A stretch of DNA of 18,296 bases, from positions 1-18,296 of the forward strand of contig JBMNOF010000036.1 in the NCBI GenBank assembly GCA_050942925.1, given 5' to 3'. Positions 9,165 through 16,788 of this stretch are shown piece after piece. The notes beneath the pieces were generated by a model, which searched no databases, had not been told where the DNA came from, and saw only the letters and a program-made list of their open reading frames with translations. Positions within the stretch are counted from its first letter, which is position 1. Each line of letters opens with the position of its first letter. The translations under genes and the position numbers were made by a program. This DNA is from Spyradocola sp050942925 (GTDB taxonomy: Bacteria > Bacillota > Clostridia > Christensenellales > UBA1750).

Positions 9165-10703
9165 TCAGCGCAGCGCAGCCAGCTCCTTGAAGCTGTCCTT
9201 GAGCGCGAGGTAGATCTTGTCGTAGAGCGCATAGACGCGGTTGTAGATTTCGACGTTTTCGGGGATGGGCTCGGTGCGGGTCTCCTCCCGAAGGACGCTC
9301 GTGGCCTCCGTCAGGTCCTTCCAGATGCCAAGGCCCACGCCCGCAACGAGCGCGCCGCCGTAGGCGCCGCCCTCGCCGCTGCCGGACACGGTCACGACCG
9401 GCAGGTTGAACACGTCCGCCACGATCTGCCGCCACAGGGGGCTCAGCGCGCCGCCGCCGGAGAGGATGACCTTTTCCGGGCGGATGTTCTTGTCCATGGC
9501 CAGGATCTTTTCCGAGACGTCGCGCAGCGAGAAGGTCACGCCTTCCATCACCGCGCGGGTCATGTCGCCCTTGCCGTGCTCCAGGCCCAGGCCGTAGTAC
9601 ACGCCGCGCGCGTCGGAGTCAAAGTGCGGGCATCTTTCGCCGGAAAGATAGGGCAGGAAGAGCAGCCCGCCGCAGCCGGGGGCGGCCTTCTCCGCCGCCT
9701 CGCCCAGGATGTCGTAGACGTCGCGGCCCGTGGCGGCGGCCTGCTCCTTCTCGGCGGCGCAGAGCGCGTCGCGGTACCAGCGGTAGGAGCCGCCGGCAGC
9801 CAGCGTCACGCCGATGGCGTGCCAGAGGTGCTTGGCGTTGCTGCAGAAGACCTGCAGCTCGCCGCCCGCATTGTCCTTATAGCCGTCCAGGCCCATGGCC
9901 ACGACGCCCGACGTGCCGATGACGACGCCCATCAGGCCCTGGCGCACGAGGCCCGAGCCCATGGTCTGGATGACGGCGTCGCCGCCGCCCGCGGTGACGG
10001 GCAGGCCGACGGGCAGGCCCGTCTCCTCCGCGGCGGCGGGGGTGACGTGCCCGGTGATCTCGTAGGACTCATAGCACTTGGGGAAGAGCGAGCGCGCCAG
10101 GCCGAGCTTTGCGATGAGCTCGTCCGAGAAGCGGCGGTTGCGCACGTCGAAGAAGCCCGTGCCGGAGGCGTCGGAGACCTCGGTTGCGATTTCGCCGGTG
10201 AGCTTATAGCGCACGTAGTCCTTGGGGTTGATGATGACCTTGGTGCGGGCGAAGTTCTCCGGCTCCATCTCCTTCATCCAGAGGATCTTGCCGCCGGTGT
10301 AGCCGGTGAGCATGCGGTTGTTGGTGTAGGCGAGCAGGCCGGACAGGCCGCCGGCGGCCTGCGTGATCTCCTCGCACTGCGCCTCCGTGCGCTGGTCGTT
10401 CCAGAGGATGGCGGGGCGAACGACCTCGCCCGCCTCGTCCAGGGCGACCATGCCGTGCATCTGGCCGGAGAAGCCCACGCCGGCCAGCGCCTCCGCCGGC
10501 ACGCCGGACTTCTTCAGCACCGCGCGGATGGACTCCGCCGCGGCCTTCCACCAGTCCGCCGGGTTCTGCTGCGTCCAGCCGGGCTTGGGCGTCTCCATGG
10601 GGTACTCGACGGTTTTGGCCGCCGCGACGCGGCCTTCGTCGTCCACCAGGATCGTCTTGGTGCCCGAGGTGCCAATGTCAATGCCGAGAATGTATTTCTT
10701 CAC
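9165..10703 (-). CDS. xylB: Xylulokinase (FGGY carbohydrate kinase family)
   Basis: Predicted to phosphorylate D-xylulose with ATP to give D-xylulose 5-phosphate, feeding the pentose phosphate pathway in the cytoplasm. The 512 residues fit the family. The N-terminal phosphate-binding loop is IDIGTSGTK (8-16). GFSGQMHGMV (77-86) and AILWNDQRTEAQC (98-110) are the typical XylB sugar-site segments, the catalytic Asp is Asp242 in GGGDAV, and GTSGVVAM (263-270) belongs to the C-terminal ATP-binding half. The start is GTG at 10703, with GGAGGAGGA about seven bases upstream and the conserved MKKYILGIDIG beginning there. It lies 29 bases after the glycoside hydrolase gene, so the two are almost certainly co-transcribed. 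No xylose isomerase is in the window. Other FGGY kinases have similar folds, but the GQMHG motif favours xylulose. Confidence 0.9.
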   Translation of the reverse strand: MKKYILGIDIGTSGTKTILVDDEGRVAAAKTVEYPMETPKPGWTQQNPADWWKAAAESIRAVLKKSGVPAEALAGVGFSGQMHGMVALDEAGEVVRPAILWNDQRTEAQCEEITQAAGGLSGLLAYTNNRMLTGYTGGKILWMKEMEPENFARTKVIINPKDYVRYKLTGEIATEVSDASGTGFFDVRNRRFSDELIAKLGLARSLFPKCYESYEITGHVTPAAAEETGLPVGLPVTAGGGDAVIQTMGSGLVRQGLMGVVIGTSGVVAMGLDGYKDNAGGELQVFCSNAKHLWHAIGVTLAAGGSYRWYRDALCAAEKEQAAATGRDVYDILGEAAEKAAPGCGGLLFLPYLSGERCPHFDSDARGVYYGLGLEHGKGDMTRAVMEGVTFSLRDVSEKILAMDKNIRPEKVILSGGGALSPLWRQIVADVFNLPVVTVSGSGEGGAYGGALVAGVGLGIWKDLTEATSVLREETRTEPIPENVEIYNRVYALYDKIYLALKDSFKELAALR

Positions 10704-10732
10704 GATTTCGTTCCTCCTCCATCGGGGTTGCG

Positions 10733-13700
10733 TTACGGGGTTTCTATCTGCGGGCTGACCAGCAGGCCCATCTTGCGCAGGCGGTACTCATAGCACCAGC
10801 GGATGCCCTCCGAGCGCCAGCAGTCCGGGCCAAACCAGGTCAGGCTGTCGTCGCAGTTGTGGACGCAGCCGAATCCGTTGACGCGGCTGCCGTAGACCGT
10901 GATCCCCAGCTCGTGCCGGCCGGGGGTGAGGCCGTCAAACCGGAACGCATAGGGTGCATAGGCCAGGTCGCCGGCCCGCTTGCCATCCATCTCCATGCCC
11001 AGCACCGCGCCGCGATACTGCGGAACGCGCACCTGGAAGCTCGTGCCCGAGACCTCCACCGGAATCCGGTAGGTCACATTTCCGCAATAGAAAGGCAGGC
11101 CCTGGTTGGTCCAGTCGCCAAAGCCGAGGCTCCACACGGGCGGGGTGACGGTCTTTTCCGCGCCGGCAACGCGCACGCCGAAGTCGCCCAACAGGTAGCA
11201 CCACTCGACGTTCGTGCGGCGGCCAAAGGGGATGGAGAGCTCGATCGCGCTCTCGCCCGCGGGCAGGTCCGGGAGCTGGACGGTCCGGATGCTCTCGTCC
11301 ACGAACCAGCCCACGACGCGGCTTTCGACGGCCTTGCCGTTGACGGTGATGCCGACGCGCTCGGCGTCCTCCAGGGCAAGGCGCGGGGCGCGGATCTCGA
11401 TCTCGCTGCGGACGGTGAAGCGCAGCCGGATCTTGTGGACGATCGGCTCGTCCGGCACGACCCAGGGCTGGGCGACGTGGTCCTTGCGCGAGGGCCAGGA
11501 AAGCGCGGCGCGGAAGGCGTTGTCCGCGCGCAGCAGCTCCTCCTCCGCCTGCCACGGTCCGTCGTCAAAGGCGTACTCCGCCGTGTCGAGCAGGAGCACG
11601 TTCGGCTCCGAGAGGGTGACGGGGACGGGCTTGCGGATGGTCGTGTAGGCAAAGTCCTCCTCCGGGGCCTGGATCTTCCCCTCCTCGCGGCGTCCGGGGT
11701 TCAGGCGCAGAAGCAGGCTGTCATAGGCGTAGAGCGCGCGGGAGAGCACGGTCTTTCCGTCCACATAGGAGACGGCAAGGGGCGCGATTTCGCCCGTGGC
11801 CGTGTCCAGCAGGTCGACCTTCCACTCGCCCTGGATGCGCACGACCAGCTCCTGCCGCGGGCAGACGTCCGGGTTTTGCGGCTTGCGGCCGTTGCAGAGG
11901 AAGACGTAGCGCGTCTCGCCCTCGGCGCGGACCTGGTGCAGCAGGTGGTTTGTGCGCGCGCCGCGATCGTCGCGCACGTCGAGGAAGCGGGCCGCCTCGA
12001 CCTGCGACAGGATCTCCCCGCGGGAGAAGCCCGTGACGCTGGCGCGCGCGGCGAGCGCCTGCACGCGGTCGGAGGGCTGCGCATCGACGAGCGTGGGGAT
12101 CTGTCCGGCGAAGAGGAGCTTGCCGCCCGCGTCCACAAAGGCCTCCAGTCGCTCGACGGTGGTCGAGCGCAGCGTCTCGCACGCAGGCACGAGCACGATG
12201 TCGTACTGCATGCAGCCGACGTGCAGCGGCGCGCTGCCCGCCTTGCACTGCAGCGGCAGGAGGGATTCGCTGATGTAGTCAAAGTCGATCAGGCCAAAGA
12301 GCAGCCAATCGGCCAGGTCCTGGAAGCGCTTATCCATCTCCTCGCGCACGAGCGCAGTCTGCTCCTCCGGGCCCCAGTGCAGCCAATAGCTCTCCACCGG
12401 ATGGATGACGCCCAGGCGGACCTGCGCCTTCCCGCGGGTGAGCACGGAGTTGACGCGCGCAAAGTGGTCCTCGATCAGGGGGTACTCCTTGTACCAGGGG
12501 CTCTGGTAGCCGATGGAAGCCGGGTAGTCGCGCTTGGCCTCGCCCGCCATGGACACCCACGTCAGGTGCGGCACGCGGGTGGTGACGCCCAGCGCCGCCT
12601 GCCAATCGCCCGCGAGCTTGTGGCCGCGGAAGTCAAAGTCCCAGTTCGTCACGCCGTAGAGCTCCGAGAGCACGCCCGGGCAGCCGAACTGCCGCGAGGC
12701 GGACTGCGCCTGCTTGGCGGTAGTGTACTCGCGCCAATCGCAGAGCATGTCGATGCCGGGCAGGCCGAAGGAGCGGTAGGAGCGCATGGCCTCGCCAAGG
12801 GCCGCGGTCTGGGAGTGGAGCGTGGGCTCCTCCATCATGTGGCCGGTGAGCAGGATGCCGTTCTCCCGGCACCACGTGCCGCAGGTGTCGGCAAAGGCCG
12901 AGGCAAAGCGCTCGGCGATGTGGTCGTGGTAGCGGTAGCGCGTGCGGGAAACCTTGCCCTCCGGCAGCTCCCAGAAGAACTCGGGCAGGTGGTTGAGCAG
13001 GCTCTCACCGTATGCCTCCTCATAGGTCTTGGGCAGGTCGTCCGTCCAGGGAAGGACCACGTCCTTCTTCTCCCCGGCAAAGCCCAGGGTAGTCTTGCGC
13101 GTGAACTGCGGCTCGTCGGTGAAGATGGAGGGCACGACGCCGCCGAACTCGTCGCCCACGACCTCCTTATAGCGCTCGTGCGTGATCTGGACGAAGCGCT
13201 CGATGGCCGCCTTGTCCAGGGTGTTGACATAGGTCTGGTTGTTGTACCAGGGGCTTTCCGTCGCGTGCTCGAGGTAGGCGTACCAAGTGGTCTCCTCCGC
13301 TCCGGCCTTCTCGCCCGGCGCGAGGCGGCGGTAGGCCGCCAGCTCCCCGGCGCTGTTGAGACGGACGGCATAGCGCGCAAGGAGCGTGCCGTTGCCCTTG
13401 CGCGAGGCGCGCGCAGAGGAGTCCAGCGCCACGTGCTCGGAGTCGTCCTCCTCATAGGGCACGGGGGTAAAGAGCAGGTGCCGCGCGCGGAATTTCTCCT
13501 CCCGCGTCACGTATCCGCCCGCCGCGCCCGAGGGCCAGCGGTCCTCGTCATAGAGGTAGGCCAGCATCTTTTCCTTTTTGGCCTTCTCCGTGCAGGCGCG
13601 GATGAGCTGCATGAACTCGTCCGACAGGTAGGTGGTGCTCATGCCCGTGCGCACGTGCATGTGGAAACCGCCCATGCCCATGGCCTTCATCTGCTCGATC

Positions 13701-13828
13701 TCTCGAAGGAGCAGATCCTCGTTCAGGTCGCAGTTCCAGGCCCAAAAGGGCGCGGCGCGGTATTCGCTCGGCGGGTTTTGGAAGGTGGTCTCGTCCAAGG
13801 CAGGCTTCTGGTTTTCGGGATACAGCAT
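10733..13828 (-). CDS. Large intracellular glycoside hydrolase (GH106-like, possible alpha-L-rhamnosidase relative)
   Basis: A 1031-residue protein without a signal peptide, so probably a cytoplasmic enzyme acting on imported oligosaccharides or glycosides. The N-terminal part looks like a TIM-barrel hydrolase of the GH106-like group: PPSEYRAAPFWAWN (19-32), then EIEQMKAMGMGGFHMHVRTG (43-62) and YLYDEDRWPSGAAGG (91-105). Candidate acidic catalytic or metal residues sit in FTDEPQF (236-242, Glu239), in GHMMEEPTL (about residue 330), and in SELYGVTNWDFDFRGHKL. The C-terminal third resembles beta-sandwich sugar-binding domains. ATG 13828 follows GGGGGAGAAG. The gene is 68 bases behind pyrE with no terminator seen, and 29 bases ahead of xylB. 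The link to xylulokinase suggests a glycan whose sugar is converted to xylulose, which does not match rhamnose well, so the specificity is open. Family assignment is from motif memory and is less sure than the hydrolase call. Confidence 0.7.
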   Translation of the reverse strand: MLYPENQKPALDETTFQNPPSEYRAAPFWAWNCDLNEDLLLREIEQMKAMGMGGFHMHVRTGMSTTYLSDEFMQLIRACTEKAKKEKMLAYLYDEDRWPSGAAGGYVTREEKFRARHLLFTPVPYEEDDSEHVALDSSARASRKGNGTLLARYAVRLNSAGELAAYRRLAPGEKAGAEETTWYAYLEHATESPWYNNQTYVNTLDKAAIERFVQITHERYKEVVGDEFGGVVPSIFTDEPQFTRKTTLGFAGEKKDVVLPWTDDLPKTYEEAYGESLLNHLPEFFWELPEGKVSRTRYRYHDHIAERFASAFADTCGTWCRENGILLTGHMMEEPTLHSQTAALGEAMRSYRSFGLPGIDMLCDWREYTTAKQAQSASRQFGCPGVLSELYGVTNWDFDFRGHKLAGDWQAALGVTTRVPHLTWVSMAGEAKRDYPASIGYQSPWYKEYPLIEDHFARVNSVLTRGKAQVRLGVIHPVESYWLHWGPEEQTALVREEMDKRFQDLADWLLFGLIDFDYISESLLPLQCKAGSAPLHVGCMQYDIVLVPACETLRSTTVERLEAFVDAGGKLLFAGQIPTLVDAQPSDRVQALAARASVTGFSRGEILSQVEAARFLDVRDDRGARTNHLLHQVRAEGETRYVFLCNGRKPQNPDVCPRQELVVRIQGEWKVDLLDTATGEIAPLAVSYVDGKTVLSRALYAYDSLLLRLNPGRREEGKIQAPEEDFAYTTIRKPVPVTLSEPNVLLLDTAEYAFDDGPWQAEEELLRADNAFRAALSWPSRKDHVAQPWVVPDEPIVHKIRLRFTVRSEIEIRAPRLALEDAERVGITVNGKAVESRVVGWFVDESIRTVQLPDLPAGESAIELSIPFGRRTNVEWCYLLGDFGVRVAGAEKTVTPPVWSLGFGDWTNQGLPFYCGNVTYRIPVEVSGTSFQVRVPQYRGAVLGMEMDGKRAGDLAYAPYAFRFDGLTPGRHELGITVYGSRVNGFGCVHNCDDSLTWFGPDCWRSEGIRWCYEYRLRKMGLLVSPQIETP

Positions 13829-13896
13829 GGTTCTTCTCCCCCTTTTCGCGTCGGACTTCTCTCTTGTTCTGTTCGGTCTTTTTTGGGTTTTCGGAT

Positions 13897-14559
13897 TTAG
13901 AAGGCGCAGTACTCGGCCATATAGGCCTCCATGCGCGCAAGGACGTCGGCATAGTCGCCGCGGGTGCGCAGGTACTCGCAGATGTCGCGCGCATCGACGA
14001 TGGAATGGACGTGGATGCCATAGGTCTCCATGACCTCCATGACGGCGGTCTTGCCGGGGGTCGTGCCCACCTCGCAGCGGTTGACGGAGATGAACATGTG
14101 CGGCACGGTGACCTTGGCCGCGCCAAAGAGGATGGGCATGGTCTCGCGCACGGCGGTGCCGGCGGTGATGACGTCCTCGATGATGGCGATGCGGTCGCCG
14201 TCCTTGGGCTTGTAGCCGACGAGGCTGCCGCCCTCGCCGTGGTCCTTCTCCTCCTTGCGGTTAAAGAAGAAGGGCAGGTCCTCGCCATAGAGGCGGGAGA
14301 GCGAGGCGGAGGTGGTCGTCACCAGCGGGATGCCCTTGTAGGCCGGTCCAAAGAGCGCGTCGACCTGGCCGCCGGCCATCTCGTGCACGCAGGCGGCGTA
14401 GAAATCGCCCAGCTGCGCGATCTGCGCGCCGGTGCGGTAGAGGCCGGTGTTGACAAAATAGGGCGTGCGGCGGCCGCTCTTGGTGACGAAATCGCCAAAG
14501 CGGAGCACGTCGCAGGACATCATAAACTCAATGAACTTCTTCTTGGCTTCGGTCAGCAT
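13897..14559 (-). CDS. pyrE: Orotate phosphoribosyltransferase
   Basis: Catalyses orotate plus PRPP to orotidine 5'-monophosphate, the fifth step of pyrimidine synthesis, in the cytoplasm. The 220-residue length is normal. The PRPP-binding loop is IAIIEDVITAGTA (124-136), and the flexible catalytic loop RKEEKDHGEGGSLVG (101-115) is that of the E. coli-type long enzyme. FGDFVTKSGRRTPYF (21-35) is the conserved N-terminal segment and GPAYKGIPL (71-79) the second phosphate-site segment. ATG 14559 follows AAGGAGAG, and the start lies 32 bases inside the preceding acetyltransferase gene, suggesting coupled translation. No other pyr genes are nearby, so pyrE is detached from its pathway cluster and shares a transcript with sugar-catabolic genes. 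Confidence 0.95.
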   Translation of the reverse strand: MLTEAKKKFIEFMMSCDVLRFGDFVTKSGRRTPYFVNTGLYRTGAQIAQLGDFYAACVHEMAGGQVDALFGPAYKGIPLVTTTSASLSRLYGEDLPFFFNRKEEKDHGEGGSLVGYKPKDGDRIAIIEDVITAGTAVRETMPILFGAAKVTVPHMFISVNRCEVGTTPGKTAVMEVMETYGIHVHSIVDARDICEYLRTRGDYADVLARMEAYMAEYCAF

Positions 14560-15145
14560 GGTTTTCTCTCCTTTTTTCTGACAGCAAAAGCTGCTGTTGT
14601 CTTTCGCGCTCGGCGAAAAACTCCTCCCGGGTCATGGAATAGGCCATCTCGTCCTCGATTCTTCCGTCGTAGTTTCTGCTGGCCATGCGGCGCAGCCCTT
14701 CCAGGCGGAAGCCTAGGCGCTCGATGACGCGGCGGGAGCGCTCGTTCCAGGGGAAGTGGTAGACGGTCATCAGCTCCACGCCGAGCTCAGTAAACGCAAA
14801 CTCCAGCGCGGCCATGCATCCTTCGTGCATGAAGCCCTGGCCCCAATCCCTCTCGTTCATGACGTAGCCGAGCATGCGCACGGGGAGGGTCTTTTCCCGG
14901 TAGGCGTCCCCGTGCAGGCCGATGGAGCCGATGACGCGGCCGTCGTCCTTCCGCTGCATGGCGAAGCATTCGTCCTCCACCAGGAACTTCTCGCGCAGGA
15001 TGCGCCGCGTTTCCTCGATGGATTCGTGGGGCTTCCAACCGGCGGCGGGGCCGACGTTTGGCGTGCGGGCATAGTCGTACATATCGGGCGCGTCCTCCAG
15101 CGTCCATGGCCGCAGGAGCAGGCGCGGGGTTTCCAACGTCTTCAT
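14528..15145 (-). CDS. GNAT N-acetyltransferase, RimJ/RimL-like
   Basis: Transfers an acetyl group from acetyl-CoA to an amine; this subgroup includes enzymes that modify ribosomal protein N-termini as well as detoxification enzymes, so the substrate is unknown. The 205-residue product begins MKTLETPRLLLRPWTLEDAP, the standard RimL opening. It has the acetyl-CoA-binding segment RDWGQGFMHEG (99-109) and the C-terminal NERSRRVIERLGFRLEG (134-150). ATG 15145 is chosen because AAGGAGG precedes it and it matches the family start; the frame upstream to 15217 has no ribosome binding site and crosses the promoter. The fold should end near residue 180; a charged tail of about 25 residues (ERERQQQLLLSEKRREN and on) runs over the pyrE ribosome binding site and start. 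It is the first gene of the operon, read from the promoter at 15179-15207. Confidence 0.9.
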   Translation of the reverse strand: MKTLETPRLLLRPWTLEDAPDMYDYARTPNVGPAAGWKPHESIEETRRILREKFLVEDECFAMQRKDDGRVIGSIGLHGDAYREKTLPVRMLGYVMNERDWGQGFMHEGCMAALEFAFTELGVELMTVYHFPWNERSRRVIERLGFRLEGLRRMASRNYDGRIEDEMAYSMTREEFFAERERQQQLLLSEKRRENHADRSQEEVH

Positions 15146-15178
15146 GGAATCGCCTCCTTGTGCGTCTACGATGAAACC

Positions 15179-15207
15179 AGTATACCAAAATCCAACATGT
15201 CCTGCAA
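15179..15207 (-). promoter_or_regulatory. Predicted sigma-A promoter (extended -10) of the acetyltransferase-pyrE-hydrolase-xylB operon
   Basis: On the minus strand TTGCAG (15207-15202) and TATACT (15184-15179) are 17 bases apart, with TG one base before the -10 box (TGGTATACT). The start would be near 15172, about 27 bases before the acetyltransferase ATG at 15145. It is back to back with the MATE promoter. Confidence 0.7.
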
Positions 15208-15217
15208 TCAGAAACAA

Positions 15218-15250
15218 AGGGAAAAAAGAGATTGCAATCCCCTTTTCCCT
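15218..15250. promoter_or_regulatory. Nested inverted repeats over the MATE promoter (candidate operator)
   Basis: AGGGAAAA (15218-15225) and TTTTCCCT (15243-15250) form an 8-bp inverted repeat. The perfect palindrome GATTGCAATC (15230-15239) sits at nearly the same centre of symmetry. The palindrome contains the -35 hexamer of the MATE promoter, and the outer right arm lies in its spacer. A bound regulator would block the promoter. No regulator gene is adjacent. Confidence 0.4.
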
Positions 15251-15260
15251 CCTGTAAAAT
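15232..15260 (+). promoter_or_regulatory. Predicted sigma-A promoter of the MATE transporter gene
   Basis: TTGCAA (15232-15237) and TAAAAT (15255-15260) are separated by 17 bases. The start would be near 15267, about 34 bases before the ATG at 15301. The ribosome binding site AGGGAG is at 15283-15288. Confidence 0.65.
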
Positions 15261-15300
15261 AGATATGGTTACAGAAAAATATAGGGAGTGGTAACAGAAC

Positions 15301-16719
15301 ATGTCCAGAATCCGCATTCGAAAGCTGTTTGATGTGCGCGACATGACGACGGGCAGTCCCATGGCGAGCATTGCACAGTTTTCCATCCCCCTGCTCATCG
15401 GGAACATCGCCCAGCAGCTCTACGCGACGGTGGACAGCATCGTCGTCGGCCAATACGTCGGCGACCGGGCGCTGGCCGCCATCGGGGCGAGCAACCCGGT
15501 CATCAACCTGCTGCTGGTGCTCTTCATCGGCATCTCCAGCGGCGCAGGCATCATGGTTTCGCAGTACTTTGGCGCAAAACAGCGCGACCAGCTCTCGATG
15601 ACGGTCGGCAACTGCATGACGCTGACGCTGCTCTCCTCCCTTGTGATCACAGTCATCGGCGTGTTCATCACAAGGCCGCTCATGGGCATTCTCAACACCC
15701 CGGAAGAGATCTTCGTCATGGCCTGCGACTACATGATCATCATCTTCCTGGGGAACGTCGGGACCTCGTACTACAATATCGTTTCCGGCATTCTGCGCGG
15801 GCTTGGCGACTCCTTTACGCCGCTGGTGTTCCTGCTGATCGCCTGCGGCCTGAACATCGTTCTGGACCTCTACTTTGTCGCGGTGCTCGGCATGGGCGTT
15901 GCGGGCGCGGCCTGGGCCACGATCATCTCGCAGATCATCTCGGCGATCCTGTGCGTAGTGCGCCTGTGGCGGATGAGGGACGTCGTCTCCATCACCCGCA
16001 AGACGCTGCGCCTGCACAAGTTCTACGCGCTGGAGCTGGCGCGCCTGGGCCTGCCCTCGGGCATCACGCAGGCGATCTTCTCCCTGGCGATGATCGTGGT
16101 GCAGTCCCTGACCAACTCCATGGGCACGGCGGTCATCGCGTGCACGACCGTGGTCATGCGCGTGGACGGCTTTGCCATGATGCCCAACTTCACCTTCGGC
16201 ACGGCCATGACCACCTTTGCCGGGCAGAACATGGGCGCGGGTCTTTTGGAGCGCACGCGCCAAGGCACGCGCGCCGGTCTGAAGCTGGGCGTGGCCTGCG
16301 CCTGCCTGCTGACGCTGTGCATTCTGCTCTTTGGCGAAAACCTGATGCGCATGTTCACCTCCACGGACGAGGTGGTGCGCCTGGGCATGCGCATGCTGCG
16401 GGTCATCGCGGTGGGCTACATCGCCATGGCGGTGACGCAGGTGCTCTCGGGCGTGATGCGCGGCGCGGGCGACACGATGACCCCGATGTGGATTTCCCTC
16501 ATCACCACGGTCGTCCTGCGCGTTCCGGTCGCCTACGTTTGGGCCTACTTCACCCAGTCGGAGGCTCTGCCGCACGGCTCCTCGGACGCGATCTTCTTCT
16601 CGCTTCTCATCTCCTGGGTGATGGGCGCGCTCATCACGACGTACTTCTTCCGCCGCGGCAAGTGGCGCAGCAAGGCCATCACCGGAAGAAGCAGCGCCCA
16701 AAGCGTTTCCCTCGACTAA
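15301..16719 (+). CDS. MATE family multidrug/metabolite efflux transporter
   Basis: A membrane antiporter that expels organic cations or drugs using the sodium or proton gradient. The product is 472 residues, typical for MATE (about 450-480), with alternating hydrophobic segments consistent with twelve helices. The N-terminal half shows PLLIGNIAQQLYATVDSIVV (30-49), the usual MATE helix-1 signature, followed by GDRALAAIGASNPV and SSGAGIMVSQYFGA. The second half repeats the pattern with a GITQAIFSLAMIVVQ segment and NFTFGTAMTTFAGQNMGAG. GVMRGAGDTMTPMW near the C-terminus matches GILRGLGDSFTPLV in the first half, showing the internal duplication. The ATG follows AGGGAG at a 12-base spacing, slightly long. 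It is the only plus-strand gene and stands alone between its promoter and a strong terminator. The substrate is unknown. Confidence 0.94.
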   Translation: MSRIRIRKLFDVRDMTTGSPMASIAQFSIPLLIGNIAQQLYATVDSIVVGQYVGDRALAAIGASNPVINLLLVLFIGISSGAGIMVSQYFGAKQRDQLSMTVGNCMTLTLLSSLVITVIGVFITRPLMGILNTPEEIFVMACDYMIIIFLGNVGTSYYNIVSGILRGLGDSFTPLVFLLIACGLNIVLDLYFVAVLGMGVAGAAWATIISQIISAILCVVRLWRMRDVVSITRKTLRLHKFYALELARLGLPSGITQAIFSLAMIVVQSLTNSMGTAVIACTTVVMRVDGFAMMPNFTFGTAMTTFAGQNMGAGLLERTRQGTRAGLKLGVACACLLTLCILLFGENLMRMFTSTDEVVRLGMRMLRVIAVGYIAMAVTQVLSGVMRGAGDTMTPMWISLITTVVLRVPVAYVWAYFTQSEALPHGSSDAIFFSLLISWVMGALITTYFFRRGKWRSKAITGRSSAQSVSLD

Positions 16720-16731
16720 AAAACCAAAACC

Positions 16732-16772
16732 AACAACGCCCCCGTCCAGCACTGGACGGGGGCGTTGTTTTT
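16732..16772 (+). terminator. Perfect 18-bp terminator, probably bidirectional
   Basis: Bases 16732-16749 pair perfectly with 16752-16769 around a two-base loop, giving a very GC-rich stem followed by TTTTT for plus-strand transcripts. On the minus strand the stem is followed by a T-rich run (complement of 16720-16731), so it can also end the converging ABC permease transcript. It begins 13 bases past the MATE stop. Confidence 0.93.
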
Positions 16773-16788
16773 GCGGGGTATAGTCGGA

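Noticed and set aside
10859..13900. Open frame of about 1000 codons on the plus strand opposite the glycoside hydrolase
   Set aside because: It mirrors the hydrolase gene in a GC-rich region, has no ribosome binding site, and its Ala/Arg/Val/Gly/His-rich composition resembles no protein family.
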